A stretch of DNA of 64,000 nt, from contig NC_134542.1 of the NCBI RefSeq assembly GCF_050624435.1, positions 15,619,997 to 15,683,996 on the forward strand, read 5' to 3'. Below are positions 12,601 to 22,878 of this stretch, piece by piece. The notes below the pieces were generated by a model, which searched no databases, was not told the DNA's origin, and saw only the letters and a program-made list of their open reading frames with translations. Source of the DNA: Tenrec ecaudatus (lineage: Eukaryota > Chordata > Mammalia > Afrosoricida > Tenrecidae). The position numbers and the translations under genes are program-made. Positions within the stretch are counted from its first letter, which is position 1. Every line of letters starts with the position of its first letter.

Positions 12601-15600
12601 TGTCAATCAGGTCACAACCTAATGGTGCCTCCTTGTGGGCGTGGTCTTCTTCCTAAGGAGGATCCTGGGAACTCCTCCCTCTCTCTGCTTTGAGAGCCAC
12701 TCGGAAATCTGCTGGAGACCTGTGGGATCCCTGGAGATGAGTCCATCATCATTGGATCCATAAGATTTTGCACCCACCAGCCTGTGATCTTCCTTCATTC
12801 TGCATCATTGCATGTGGCTGTGTGAGTCTGAAGAAAGATTTATGGACTAGTATTGGACTTATGGATTTGATCTGGACTGGGCTGGGATGTTTGCTTGATA
12901 TATATAATTACTTCTTGATATAAAGCTCTCTCTTACATATATGAGTATCTCTGGATTTTTGTTTCTCTAGTCAACTCAGCCTAACACACTCAGTATGTAG
13001 GTGTTTGATCTGTGTGACTTCCAAGCCCATTCTCTTAGCCATGATCACACATTACCTCCCCCATTGAACAGAGAGACGTGGCTAATCAGGGAGGTGTTGA
13101 GAATTTCCAACTCTAGGGGCTCACCTTGATTGATCAGTTATTATTTGTGTGTGCTTCTGACCAGGACACTTTCTGGCAACATTTTCAGGATCTCCGTTGA
13201 CAGAGGTTGAAATAGCATAGGAGAGACTCTATATTTTGCCTAACAGATTTCACTTCTTGCAACTTTTCAGAGCAGCAGAGCAACCCTATGTCCCCAATAA
13301 CTGCACTTCAAAATCCCCAGCAAAGACTGGGTGCTAGTTACAAGAGCCTTCCCTTTAGTGTGATACCCTGGGCAAAATTATTGGGGGTTCAAAGAGTTGG
13401 TGGGAAAAAGAAATGAAAAGATACTGAAAAGTGCTTTTCCTTTTGAAGTCCCCTGGCACATTTGTTTTTAGTATATGCTGTGTGTCACAACAAAATTAAT
13501 TTTTACAGGAGGAAGATAAAACATACATGAAGATATAGCCCGGCACTTGTAAGTGCCGAAGTGCCAGCTATGACCATGATTTTAAAGAGTTCCCTTGTCT
13601 ACCTCTTTCATGTGGGGCTGCCAACTCCAATCTGAGCGACCTGAACCCCCAAACTCCTTTCCAGTTCTTGTCAATTGTGTTAAAAAAAATAACTCATCAG
13701 GACTTCTGAGTAGCAGCACCCTAGTCTACGATAGCTATGTTTATATGTGTATATAGTTAGTTAAAAAGAGGGGGTGAGAATTATTCAAATTCCTAGAATC
13801 CTTAATGCGACAACTTTCCCAATGTGGATTTCACGAAAACATATAACTCAACTTGGTCAAAATACTGGCTTGCTGCTCCTTCCAGGGTGAGTTAGAGATG
13901 AAAAGAGTGGGTGAGAGGTGATGGGAGCTTGGGCCTTCTACACTTCAGTGGAGTAGTTTATTGCCTTCTGGAACTGCCAAGTTTTCATGATTGCAGAAGG
14001 AAGGCCAACGGCATGCCCTCTACACTCATTTAAACCAAGATCATCCCGTTTTGCTTCACCTACTTCCTGCCATCCAGGTTGGACCACTGACAGCATACCA
14101 CTATGGGTTAAGTTTCAATCAATTTACTACAATGTGCAAAACTTACAAGGAACCATTAGGTCTCGTTCATTTGTTCTTAAAGGCAGAGGAGACTGAGCTA
14201 AGGTGGTGCAGGGAAGGGAAAGTAATTAAAAGGTGACCAGTCACTTCACAGGGTATATTGAACTGAGCCTGACCTCAAGAAATCTCATTTAACCGTCCTC
14301 AACATATGTCTTATTGCCACTACTGGTAAAGAACGAACACTGAATATACCACGGACTACCAGAAGAATAAATGCATCTGCCTCATAAGAAGTACATCAAG
14401 AATACTCGTTGGCAGCAAGGATGGCAAGACTTCTCACATACTTGAGACATGCTATCAGAAGGGACCAGTCCCTGGAAAGGACACGATGCTTGGTAAAGTA
14501 AAGGATCAGCAAAAAAGAGGAAGGTCGTCAAGAAGACGGGTGGACAAAGCATCTACAACCAGGGGTCAAACTTATATGACGAAGCTGTTGCGGGTCTGGA
14601 TAGTAATGCATTTTGTTGTTGATTAGGTCACTATGAGTTGAAACTGACTCAGCAGCACCTAGCTACAACAAAAACAAATAATTCATCCAGACAAGATCAT
14701 CAAGAAAGGCTTAAACCAGGCGTTGAAAGGTCAAAGGGAACTTCTGTTGTAAGAGTGCTTGAGTTACTCCCTTGCAGACTGTTTTATCCTTGGGGGTAGT
14801 CAAAGTGGTCCTGACTCCTGTAGACCCTGTGGACAACGGAAGAAAGAAGTGTAAACCCTGCAGATTATTTCCTGTTTACACATCCGTGGGGCAAAATCCC
14901 AACTTAAAAATGGGGGATGAGCTCATTCATACCCATGCACATGGATCAATCCCAGACAGTAATCACAAGCACGTGCACTCCAATTTTAGCAATGTGAAGC
15001 ACACAGAAGCATCTAGGAAGAAAGCTTTTCCAAAAGGGTCATATCTAAATCTAATCAAGTCTTGAAGAGAAAAACAGGGAACCTGTTAACAGAAAAAGTC
15101 AATAGCCAGAAGATGGGACATTCTGGCTCCTTCCAAAAGCACTGACCAGAAGACAGCTAGGAGGCACCACTCACCGAAGCCAAAAGAGATGCCAAAGGTG
15201 CCCGGCAGGTCTTGTTCAGATCCAGTTTCACCAGTAAAAGTGCATTTCTGGCCGTGTTGGAGAAACCCGCACGTGAACGTACCATTGTTGCTACTCGGAG
15301 CCATCGAGTCCACTCAGACTCACATCCACTCAAAGTTCAACACCACACGGTCCGGCGCCTTCTCACAATTGTTCCTATACTTGAGCCCATTATTGCAGCC
15401 ACTGTGTTGATTCCTCCTGCCCAAGGTCTTTTTCTTTGCCATCCTTCTCACGGCCACACAAAACTCACAACAGATAAGACTCCCAGTTATGCTGGCTTAT
15501 TAGGAAAGTTCACAGATTAACACAAGTCAAGATCAGAAAACATTAAGGAGACAAATCCTTCTGTCCACAGTACTGCCTTTTCTCCATCTTGCCAGCTGGC

Positions 15601-18600
15601 CTGTTTCTTTCTAACTCTCCATCTCTGGTGTCTGGTGCTCACCCTCTCGACCATGTGGCCTCCTGGCAAGTGGCTCAGAGCTCCTTTGGCACTGAAAGAG
15701 GCCAACAGGTTACCTCGCTTTGCAAGCTGGGCTCCTGCCCCGAAGACACTCAGCTTTACTCTCTGTGGGCTCTGCCGCCTGCCGCTGCATGTCATGGCCT
15801 CCATCCCTAGTACCGTTGCTGCAGCCACCCCTTCACCAGGGCTCTCTCTCACACTCTGCCAGTGGCTCTTCTTTCTTGATGGTCATGCAGCTCTCTCTCC
15901 CTGCCTCTAAAGTCTGCTCTGTGACATCCAGATGGATAAGGAAACTGGCCAATCCCCTCCTTAGAGTTGCCTATTTGTATAGAAAGACTATGGAAAGAAG
16001 AGGCCTGGCAAACAATTCCACTTCACTGTCTATGTGAAAGAACAATATATACGGAATCATCTGTGGAATTGCTGCAGGTTGAATCAAACTAGGAATAGTT
16101 TACTGAGCACCGGCCAAGTAAGAGTCACTCATCGATACACCTTGGACAACACGTGGATCCGCCATGTGTCCTTGAGCAGGTGATGTCCTCTCTCAGTCAC
16201 CTCAGAGAGATGATAACTGCAGGAGCAGCCTTCACCTCACACGGTTGGTGTGGGGATTCGATGGGAAACTGGTGGGATGGAGCAAGTATTTCCTGAATGT
16301 CTTCCATGAACCAGGCACGGATCAGGTACTGCCACCCTGAGCACAGACAGACCTTCCTCAAATGCCAGCCCATGGTGACTTCATGTATTACAGAGTAGAA
16401 TTGTTTCATATGGTTTTCTTGGCTATAACCTTAAACAAGAACACTGCCAGGCCTTTCTTCTGGGGCACCAGTGGGTAGGTCCAACCCATCGACTTTCAGG
16501 TTATTATTCCAGTTCAACCAGCTGTATCACCTACCCATGGCCACATGGCCACAGAGTTGACTCCAATTCACAGAGACCTGATAGGACAGAGGAGAACTGC
16601 TCCGTAGGGCTTCCAAAGCTGTCGTCTTCACAAAAGGGGATTGCCACATCGTTCCCCCCAATGTAGTTAGTAGATTGACTCTGTCAACCTTTGGCTAACT
16701 ATGGTGCAACGAAACTTCCTTTTGCCATAGATGTTAGATGCTGTCACATTGGCTCCAACCTACAGCAATTCTAGGTGCGACAGATCCAAATACTGCACCA
16801 TCCTCACAATTGTCACTGTGTTCAGTCCTCGGCTGCAGTCGTCTCATTGGGGGTTGTCCTATTTTAATAGACCTTTTACTTTATCGAGGGGCCCTGGTGT
16901 CATAATGGTTACACGTTGGCTGCTAACCACAGGTCAACAGTTTGTAACCCGTGAAGAGTTCCAATCTTGGAAACTCTGAGGGGCAGTTCTACTCCATCCT
17001 GTAGGATCATTACGATTTAAAATCGACGAGATGGCAGTGAGTTTTGAGTTTTCTACTTTATCAAGCATGATGCCCTTCTCTGGGACTGGTTCCGCCTGAT
17101 ACCATGCCCAAAGTGTGTGAGAAAAAGTCTTCCTAACTTTGTTTCTAAGGAACATTGCAGGTACACTTCTTTCAAGACAACTTGTTCCTTCTTCTGGCAA
17201 TCTAATGTATATTCTTTGTCAAAGTATATTCTTTACCAATGTATATTCTTTGCCAGCACATAATTTAAAGGCATCAGTTATTCTTTGCTCTTTCTTGTTC
17301 ATTGTCGGCTTTCCCATGCATGTGAAGTGACTGAAAATACCTGGGATTGGGTCAGGTGCCCCTTAGTCTTCAAAGTGGCATATTGGCTTTGAACTCTTTA
17401 AAGAGGTCTCAAGCAGCAGAGCTGACCATTGCAATCTGTCGTGTGATTTCCTGACTGCTGCTTCCATGGAGTTGAGCAAAATCAAATCATTGGAAACTTC
17501 CATCTTAATGGTGTCTGTTGCTTATTGCAGTTATGAGGACTTTTGCTTTATGTCGGGATGTGTCGTTGTTGATCTTCATCAGTAAGAGCGTAAGTCCCCT
17601 TCACTTTCACAAGCAAGGCACGTTGATTGCTCACAAGTTGTTCGTGCAGCTTCCTTCAATTCTGATGGACTCTTCTTTGTCACAGAGGCCAGTTTCTCGG
17701 GTTCTTTGCTCCAGCGCACACATTGAATAAGTATGGCTGTGCCACCAAGGGACCTTCAAAAGCCACCCACGAAAATCAAATCCATTTGACTTCTAGTCAA
17801 TTCCAGTTCACAGCAACCCTATCAAACACAGTTGAACTGCCACATAGGATCTCTAAACTTGTAAGTCTTTAAAAAACAGCTGACCACATTTCTCTCCTGC
17901 AGAGCAGCTGGTGGCTCACACTGCTTGCTGATTTCCAGGAACCCAGCACTTAGGAACCATGGATGCATCAAACAAAAACCAAAAAGAACCCACTACTACT
18001 GAGTCAATGCCAACTGATAGGAACCCTAGAGGTCAGGGGAGAACTGCCCCTGTGAGTTTCTGAGGTCATACCTCTTTACAGAATTAGAGGCTTTCTCCCG
18101 AGGAGCAGCTGATAGTTTAGAACTGCTGACTTTGTGGTTAGCAGCCCAATCTGTGACCACTTTGCTACCGGGGCTTGCCATAGCCACAGGCACACAACTA
18201 GCGAAAAGTAGCCTAAACGAGACATACTGCAGGTTACCAGAGCATATCCGGCTCCAAGTTCAAGCTATGAACACAGCCAACATGGGCAGACTATGAGAGT
18301 CCTGGTGACACGGGAGGTTATGACTGAGGCTGCAAACCACCCAGCATTCCATAGGAGAAAGAAAAGCCTTTCTACTCTCATAAAGAGTTACACTCCTGGA
18401 AACCCATTACGCACCAGAGTCAATTTGATGGCAGTGGGTTATGTTTGGTCTGGGACAAACTTCCTGGGTTTGCATCCAGGGGAGGCCCTCATTCATGACT
18501 GAGTCACATGACTCTGGGCCTCTTTTAGTTCCCTCACCTGTAAAGTGGTCTCATAGGGTTGCCATGAGAGAGAATCCTTTTGCCATCAGCTGCTACGGAG

Positions 18601-21600
18601 TCTGAACTTTGTGCATGGCAACCCCGTGCACACGATTGTGCTGCTGTGTCCACACAGTTTCCACCGGCTGGTTTTCAGCAGTAGATCACCAGGTCTTTCT
18701 TCCTACCCTGTCTTAGTCTGGAAGCTCTGCTGAAACCCACAGCAACATGTCAGTCTCCACTCGAAGCCAGGCTGTGCTTAAGGTTCCCTCTCGGGAACCG
18801 ACATGGGTGAAAAAGTGTATCTTGTCGTGGGTACCACGTGGCGCAACCCAAGCCCTCAGTGTGTCATAACTCGCTGTGTCTCTTGGGTGCAGAGCAAGCT
18901 GGAGTGTGAGGTTATCAGGTTCGCCTCTCAATGTGGCCTGCGCGGAGTCAGTGAGTTAAGACTGTGGATTTATCTCCTCAGTAAATGCTAGCTGCACATT
19001 AGTCACTGGGAGTGATCTTTCACGCAAAAAAAAAAAATCTGATGCCAGAAATAAAGGGATACAAAGGCTGGGGCTTGAGGCTGGGCATCTCTGCTGCATT
19101 AAGAGCTCCTCAAGGGATCTTTCACGTGTGGCTATGGGTGGGAACCATTGAATTAGTCTTGCAAAATGTAAGAACCATTTTGCCATTTCCAAAGTGGAAA
19201 CTACAGTGAAATGAGGTGTTTTGTTTGTAATTATGCATATCACTGCACTCAGCTTACTGGTACCAAACCCTGGGTCTCAGAACCAGACTTCTGAAGAGTT
19301 TCAGTTCCCATAGAAGGGATCACCAGCACCTCAATCAACTCTCTCTCTCCACTCCATCCAGTTTACTCCAGGAGTGAACAAGTGTGCAAGAGAAACCACT
19401 CAGGTAAGAGTCCCTGGCCAGGGGACAAGGGAACAAGTGATCTAAAATCGATGGCGAGGAGGGCATAGAATGCCTGTTTGGGTTTGATCAAGTGCAGTGT
19501 AGCTGAGAGAAATTACTGAAGGTCAGATGAAGGTGGAACATGACAATGGGACAAGAGTAAAGTAAAAAGAAATAGAGGAAAGGACTAGGAGGCAAAAGAC
19601 ATTCATAAAGGTATAAATACAGGTAAGTACATATGTAAATATATTTATATATAACGATAGGGAAATAGATCTATATATATTTATATGTTGAGTATTTAGG
19701 TAGCAGATGGATACTGGGCCTCTACTCAAGTACTCCCTCAACACAAGAACACTTTGTTTTAATAATGTGGCATTCAGTGATGCTCACCTTCTCTATACGT
19801 GATCGCTGAAGACAAAATGGGTGCATAAGCAAAGGTGGTGAAGAAAGCAGATGGTGCCCAGCTATTAAAAGATATAGTGCCTGGGATCTTAAAGGTTTGA
19901 AGATAAACAAGTGGCAACCTAGCTGGAAAGCAACAAAGCCCACATGGAAGAAGTACGCCAGCCTGTGTGATCATGAGGTGTCAACAGGATCCAGGTATTA
20001 GGCATCAGAAGACCCAAAACGAAAAATCAAATCAATGTAAAAAAGGAGGGTCAAAGTGGAGAACCAAAGCCCATCTGTAGACAATTGGACATCTTCTCAC
20101 TGAAGGGTCACAAGGAGGGGATGAACCACCCAGAGTGCAGTACAGCACCAACGAAACATGCAACATTCCTCTAGTTCGTTAACGCTCCCTCCCCCCCCCG
20201 CCCCCCCACTATCATGACCCGAGTTCTGCTTTAAGATCCAGCTAGACCAGAGCATGTACAGATAAGGGCTGGCACAGATAAGAATGCTCGACACAGGGAA
20301 TCCAGGGCAGATAAACCCCTCAAGAACAACAATGGGAATCTCAAGAACAATAATGGGAATAATGCTACCATGAGGGCAGGAAGGAGGAGAGAAAGGGGGA
20401 AGTGATCGCAATGATCAACATATAACACCCCCCACCAGGGTGATGAACAACAGAAACATGGGTGAAAGGAGACAGCAGACAGTGCAAGATATGAAAATAG
20501 TAATAATGTATAATTTATCAAGGGTTTGAGAGGGTGGGATGGTAGGGGAGGGAGGGGGAAAATGAGGAGCTAATACCAAAGGCTCAAGTAGAAAGAAAAT
20601 GTTTTGAAAAGGATGATAGCAACATATGTACAAATGTGTTTGATTCAATTGATGTATGGATTGTTATAAGGGCTGTAATAGCCCCCAATAAAATAATTAA
20701 AATAGATGACAGATAGATAAAAGAAATAAAGACTCCCTGGCTTCTCTGTGCCTAGGTCAGACCATCTAATGTTGACATCCCATCTGTAATGACTGGCCTG
20801 GGTGCACAGGAGAAAGTGCTCAAGAAACACTCCCTGGCCTCTCTGGGTCTAGGTCAGACGACCCAAGTTTGTCATCCCATGGGTAATGATTGCCCCAAGT
20901 GCATTAACACCAACCCAAACCCAAACCTACAGGGATCCGACTGGGAATGGATTCCAACTCGAAGCGAAGCTACTGGACATTAAAGGACTGCTCCATACAG
21001 TGCCATGCAAACAGCCAGCCTCATCTTTCTCCCATCAGGAGGGGTGGCTAACCAACGGCACCAACTGACTTGCCGTGAGCAACCCAACGCTTAGACCACT
21101 TAAACACCACTCCGCTTAAACACCACTCCAGGCCACTCCACTGCGGTTCTACAGTGGACTTCATTTGGGATCAAGTGGAACGCACTTCTGGGTCAAATTC
21201 TTTTCTAGGCAGAAGGCACCACCCCACAGTTTGGCTTCAGCCTTGCCTTTCAGAATCCCAGAGACCTTTAAACACAGAAACCTAACACAGTTGTTTAGCA
21301 TCAGGAGTGAGGGAGAAATTAAAGTTTAAATACTTGGGTCCTGTGTTTCAGCTTACCAATGGGCACTACAGTGCCAGAAACAAGTCTGTCAACTTCTGAG
21401 AGGCCAAAGCGCAGTTCTCCACTGGGTCATGGTTTCATAGGATGTCTACATACCCCAAATGTATACACTTCTCATCAGTGCGCTTGCGAACATACAGTAT
21501 AGCTCAGAGAAGAATAGGACAGAGGAAAATGGAGGTGGCAAAGAGCTGTTTGCCACCGGATTCAGCAAACGCCAGAGAAGTGGACCGCGTGAATTCCGAA

Positions 21601-21865
21601 CGCTCGCTAACGCTCGCTAACAAGGACGCCACGGTTTCCAGCGCGCCCCGGAGTCCCGTTCCCACGGTTTCCAGCGCGCCCCGGAGTCCCGTTCCCACGG
21701 TTTCCAGCGCGTCCCGGAGTCCCATTCCCACAGCTAGTCGCCTAGTTGGCCCGAGCGCGCGTGCCCCTTACGCAACAGCACTGCCAACAGCAACCACAGC
21801 AGCACCGCGGCCGTCCCCTGCCGCCGCTTCAGCGGGATGTTGAGCGGCGCGAACTCGATCTTCAT
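480..21865 (-). CDS. MOGAT1: MOGAT1, monoacylglycerol O-acyltransferase 1 (partial, coding exons 1-4)
   Basis: Join on the minus strand: 21865-21772, 11781-11603, 11056-10852, 654-480; 653 nt, about 217 codons, C-terminal exons beyond the left edge (human protein about 335 residues). The enzyme belongs to the DGAT2/MGAT family of ER membrane acyltransferases, which transfer a fatty acyl group from acyl-CoA to monoacylglycerol to give diacylglycerol. Seen here: N-terminal MKIEFAPLNI start; hydrophobic segments around residues 18-55; the YFDWQTPEKGG segment; the family HPHG signature at residues 109-112 inside GFHPHG; and EGGGNISIIVIGGAKE plus RRGFAKLALIHG in exon 4. Splice phases are 1, 0, 1, all with GT-AG sites, and no stop or frameshift is present. 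Paralogs MOGAT2 and DGAT2 share HPHG, but the N-terminus and the FARSB neighbour favour MOGAT1. Confidence 0.93.
692..898 (+). mobile_element. SPIN-type hAT transposon, short derivative (copy 1)
   Basis: The element is 700-890 (191 bp), flanked by 8-bp TSDs TTCCAGAG (692-699) and TTCTAGAG (891-898). Its ends read CACTGATTCTCAACC and GGTTGAGAACCGCTG, the hAT inverted repeats. Most of the interior is deleted, with the same junction as copy 2. It lies in MOGAT1 intron 3, 45 bp upstream of exon 4. Confidence 0.9.
1840..2005 (-). repeat. AfroSINE
   Basis: Shows ATACAGGACAGAGTAGAACT, CATCTTTCTCCCATG and a decayed head CTATTGCACCATAATGG. MOGAT1 intron 3. Confidence 0.75.
2388..2438. repeat. (CTCA)n simple repeat
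   Basis: About ten CTCA units, imperfect at the right, within MOGAT1 intron 3. The flanking 2110-2740 sequence resembles an old mammalian interspersed repeat, which I cannot name. Confidence 0.9.
3335..7501 (+). mobile_element. L1 'B': end-to-end but internally deleted LINE-1 (HAL1-like), nested
   Basis: The element is 3352-7484, with a perfect 17-bp TSD AAAGACTTGAAAGTAAG at 3335-3351 and 7485-7501. Layout: G-rich L1-like 5' end (AGGGGGGAAGAAAATGG); 5' UTR 3352-4649; ORF1 remnant 4650-about 5330; then 3' UTR to AATAAA at about 7209; then about 255 bp of extra sequence with a second AATAAA at 7470 before the TSD. ORF2 (endonuclease and reverse transcriptase) is absent. Confidence 0.9.
4650..5330 (+). 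pseudogene. L1 ORF1p remnant
   Basis: A 156-codon frame (4650-5120) has a lysine/glutamine-rich head and a long heptad-like coiled coil (residues about 60-150, e.g. EIQELREEITKTSSTLMDLE). After a stop at 5118 the frame continues with NNIRIIGLPEED, the usual start of the ORF1p RNA-binding region. It then jumps near 5236-5250 to GEVRVFSNKEKLKEYVRR, which resembles the far C-terminal domain. The core between is deleted. Normal ORF1p is about 300-380 residues, so this one cannot be functional. Confidence 0.82.
8690..9098 (+). repeat. RTE-tailed repeat (variant)
   Basis: Contains GGCTTCCAGATTAAGAGG, AGAAAGGCCTGGTGATCTGT and the tail CAAGTCAGAGGCCGACTCAA, CAGCAGCTAGCAGCAACA. The same layout recurs in part at about 12190-12430, 33345-33560 and 35640-35850. 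Family assignment to RTE is inferred from the tail. Confidence 0.6.
9672..9868 (+). repeat. AfroSINE
   Basis: Shows GGCTGCTAGCTGAAAGGTTA, GAGGTTCAAACCC (box B) and GTTGGAATTGACTCTGG tail. MOGAT1 intron 3. Confidence 0.82.
10852..11056 (-). CDS. MOGAT1: MOGAT1 coding exon 3 with HPHG motif
   Basis: The exon is 205 nt with acceptor TATAG and donor GTAAGT. It begins LIKTWDLDPKRNYIFGF and carries HPHG (residues 109-112), the signature thought to form the active site in DGAT2/MGAT enzymes. GAFGNF and FPGFTPYLH follow. It ends in a phase 1 glycine codon completed by exon 4. Confidence 0.95.
11322..11524 (-). repeat. AfroSINE in MOGAT1 intron 2
   Basis: Full length, from CACTCACTGCCATTGAGTTG to TGCCACCAAGGCTCC. 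It occupies over a third of the 546-bp intron. Confidence 0.88.
11603..11781 (-). CDS. MOGAT1: MOGAT1 coding exon 2
   Basis: The exon is 179 nt, opening after a CTGCAG acceptor and closing with donor GTAAGT. It encodes about residues 32-91: a hydrophobic run (IFAILIIHN, IPYLVWVYFDW) followed by TPEKGG and the conserved NYFPIR end. Phase 1 in, phase 0 out. Confidence 0.93.
11860..12027 (-). repeat. AfroSINE
   Basis: Ends ATACCACCAGGGCTCC; tail region shortened. It begins about 80 bp upstream of MOGAT1 exon 2. Confidence 0.85.
12537..12993 (+). mobile_element. ERV-L/MLT2-type solo LTR (copy 1)
   Basis: The LTR is 12542-12988, flanked by CCCAG and CTCAG (4 of 5 bases match). It starts TG and ends CTAACACA. 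The 3' part (AAAGCTCTCTCTTACATATA, then TTTCTCTAGTCA) follows the ERV-L LTR layout. MOGAT1 intron 1. No internal viral genes are present. Confidence 0.75.
12994..14339. other. MOGAT1 intron 1 stretch with nothing recognised
   Basis: Between ERV-L LTR copy 1 and an RTE fragment I see no repeat, splice-like exon or conserved ORF that I can name. Confidence 0.5.
14340..14672 (+). repeat. RTE/BovB-like LINE 3' end
   Basis: Order shared with other copies here: ACGGACTACCAGAAGAATAA, GACCAGTCCCTGGAAAGGA, an arginine-rich coding remnant (KRGRSSRRRVDKAS), ending GACTCAGCAGCACCTAGC with an ACAAC-type tail. MOGAT1 intron 1. Confidence 0.78.
15285..15460 (-). repeat. RTE/BovB-like LINE 3' end
   Basis: GCCATCGAGTCCACTCAGAC, TCACAATTGTTCCTATACTT and ATTGCAGCCACTGTG are the reverse of the terminal ORF2 region. 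Confidence 0.7.
15461..16149. other. MOGAT1 intron 1 stretch with nothing recognised
   Basis: Overlapping short ORFs occur on both strands in a GC-richer patch, but none resembles a known protein; judged chance. Confidence 0.45.
16150..16345 (+). repeat. MIR-like SINE
   Basis: GTCCTTGAGCAGGTGATGTC, CAGTCACCTCAGAGAGATGA and CTTCCATGAACCAGGCACGG match the MIR core and tail order. Confidence 0.55.
16366..17058. repeat. AfroSINE cluster (three copies) with an RTE fragment
   Basis: Copies are 16366-16540 (-), 16545-16715 (-) and 16883-17058 (+; GGGGCCCTGGTGTCATAATG head, AAATCGACGAGATGGCAGTG tail). An RTE 3' end in minus orientation (about 16728-16850) lies between the last two. Confidence 0.8.
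17080..17710 (-). repeat. RTE/BovB-like LINE fragment (ORF2 interior)
   Basis: Reverse-orientation coding remnants such as TCTTCAAAGTGGCATATTGG and CATCAGTAAGAGCGTAAGTC; many stops. Confidence 0.65.
17772..18462. repeat. AfroSINE cluster (three copies)
   Basis: Copies are 17772-17955 (-, head decayed), 17975-18180 (-, full, ends GCTACCGGGGCTTGCC) and 18296-18462 (+, starts GAGTCCTGGTGACACGGGAG). The first pair is nearly back to back. Confidence 0.82.
18462..18590 (+). repeat. MIR-like SINE
   Basis: TTTGCATCCAGGGG, ACTCTGGGCCTCTTTTAGTT and CACCTGTAAAGTGGTCTCAT are MIR core landmarks. Confidence 0.65.
18591..19407. other. MOGAT1 intron 1 stretch with nothing recognised
   Basis: No recognisable repeat boundaries apart from a short A-run at 19026-19037. 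Confidence 0.45.
19408..20741 (+). mobile_element. L1 'C': 5'-truncated LINE-1 3' UTR
   Basis: The element is 19419-20730, with TSDs GAGTCCCTGGC (19408-19418) and GACTCCCTGGC (20731-20741). It ends CAATAAAATAATT and an A-rich tail. It has one copy of the 3' UTR module, as in B. MOGAT1 intron 1, antisense. Confidence 0.88.
20731..20915 (+). repeat. Imperfect tandem duplication, about 98 bp period
   Basis: ACTCCCTGGCTTCTCTGTGC / CTAGGTCAGACCATCTAATG at 20732 recurs as ACTCCCTGGCCTCTCTGGGT / CTAGGTCAGACGACCCAAGT at 20830, both followed by a CATCCCAT...GTAATGA motif. The first unit begins in the L1 C 3' TSD. Confidence 0.8.
20893..21112 (-). repeat. AfroSINE
   Basis: Shows GGAATGGATTCCAACTCGAA, CATCTTTCTCCCATCAGG and a divergent head. 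About 660 bp downstream of MOGAT1 exon 1 in transcription order. Confidence 0.7.
21630..21728. repeat. 33-bp tandem repeat, 3 copies, MOGAT1 intron 1
   Basis: Three head-to-tail units lie at 21630-21662, 21663-21695 and 21696-21728. Units 1 and 2 look identical; unit 3 differs at two positions. Because 33 is a multiple of 3, a spurious repetitive ORF (VSSAPRSPVPT repeated) runs through on the plus strand. A 10-bp direct duplication (CGCTCGCTAA twice) lies just before at 21601-21620. Confidence 0.95.
21772..21865 (-). CDS. MOGAT1: MOGAT1 coding exon 1
   Basis: The ATG is at 21865-21863, and 94 nt encode residues 1-31 plus one base. The translation begins MKIEFAPLNIPLKRRQ and runs into a leucine-rich stretch that would be the first membrane segment. 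The donor is GTAAGG, phase 1. The exon sits inside a CpG-rich region, and three 33-bp tandem repeats lie in the intron about 45 bp past the donor. Confidence 0.92.
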
Positions 21866-22414
21866 GACCCCGACCAGGTTGGGACAGTGCCTGCCGTTCG
21901 GTTGGGAGCTCTGGCTTCTCTGCTGCTCGGACAGGAATGCGCCCTCAAATCAAGTCTGTGCTGGGTGCCGATGGGGCGGAGAGGAAGGGCTAAAGGGGGC
22001 TGGACTTGGCTTTGGGTCGGAGGGCGCGCGGCACGGAGGCTGGGGGCGGCCAATCACCTTCGAAGCCCTCGGCCTCCAGCTCTGTGGCCTCCGAGCAGCT
22101 GGCGCGCCTAGGGCGCATTGGCTAGCGCGCCCAGGCGTCGGCGAGAATGAGCCCCGTGGGGGGTTTGCCATCTGGAAAGAGGGTCAGCAGGCCACGAGCC
22201 TGAACGTAGTAGCACAAAACTGACCTTGTCACTGGAGATCTTGGATCTCCGCTGGGATCTGACCTTTGGCCCGCGGACCGTTAGCCCAGAAATCGACCCC
22301 ATTCTTGAGGACTGCCTGCGACGGGGGTGGCTGGCAAAGAAATCACTCACGAGGAAGGCGCGGGACTTGAGTTCTTGGTTATTGAGCTTGAAATCAATCT
22401 TGGAACAGAGTTGT

Positions 22415-22640
22415 ATTGTTGTGGTTAGGTTCCATGGAATCGGTTCCGACACATGAACGGTCCCAAGTACAACAGAGTGAGGCACTGTCTCACGCTGTGC
22501 CAGGCTCACAATTTTTCCTGTTTGAGCCCATTGTAGCCTTCCTCTCTTCTTTTGCTGGCCCTCTATTGTATCCTGGTTACATGTCCAAACTTCGTGAGGA
22601 CTCCTTATCTTTGCTTCTAAGGTACATCTGACCACACTTC
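22415..22640 (-). repeat. RTE/BovB-like LINE 3' end upstream of MOGAT1
   Basis: CATGGAATCGGTTCCGACAC, GCTCACAATTTTTCCTG and GAGCCCATTGTAGCC mark the terminal region. Confidence 0.65.
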
Positions 22641-22707
22641 ATCCAAGGCAGAGTTATTTTGGCAGCCCGTGGTGCTTTGAGCTGACCGACTTGGCCAAGT
22701 GACTAGA

Positions 22708-22878
22708 AAATGACAAAAAACAAATTCACCGCCAATGAGTCCATGCTGACTCATAGCAACCCTTTCGGGTTTCCCACAATCTAGAAAACCCTCTTTCTCC
22801 GGCAGAGTGGTTGGTGCTTGTGAACTGCTAGCATATGTTTAACAGCCTGCTGCATAACCACTGCACCACTGCCTGGAA
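22708..22878 (-). repeat. AfroSINE upstream of MOGAT1
   Basis: Starts AAAACAAATTCACCGCCAAT and ends CACTGCACCACTGCCTGG. The middle is shortened. Confidence 0.82.

Larger units (their letters stand above)
21590..22350 (-). promoter_or_regulatory. CpG-rich MOGAT1 promoter / first-exon region
   Basis: CpG dinucleotides are dense here and rare in the flanks. The region covers coding exon 1, its donor and about 480 bp upstream on the minus strand. I see no clear TATA box at a suitable distance, so a CpG-island promoter with dispersed starts is inferred. Boundaries are by eye. Confidence 0.65.

Noticed and set aside
21442-21843. 133-residue ORF on the plus strand with repeated VSSAPRSPVPT
   Set aside because: It is the shadow of the 33-bp tandem repeat on the strand opposite MOGAT1 exon 1; no protein family match.
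21746-22635. Overlapping long ORFs on both strands (121-175 codons) near the MOGAT1 start
   Set aside because: GC-rich CpG-island DNA has few stop codons; several frames are open at once and none shows a known domain.
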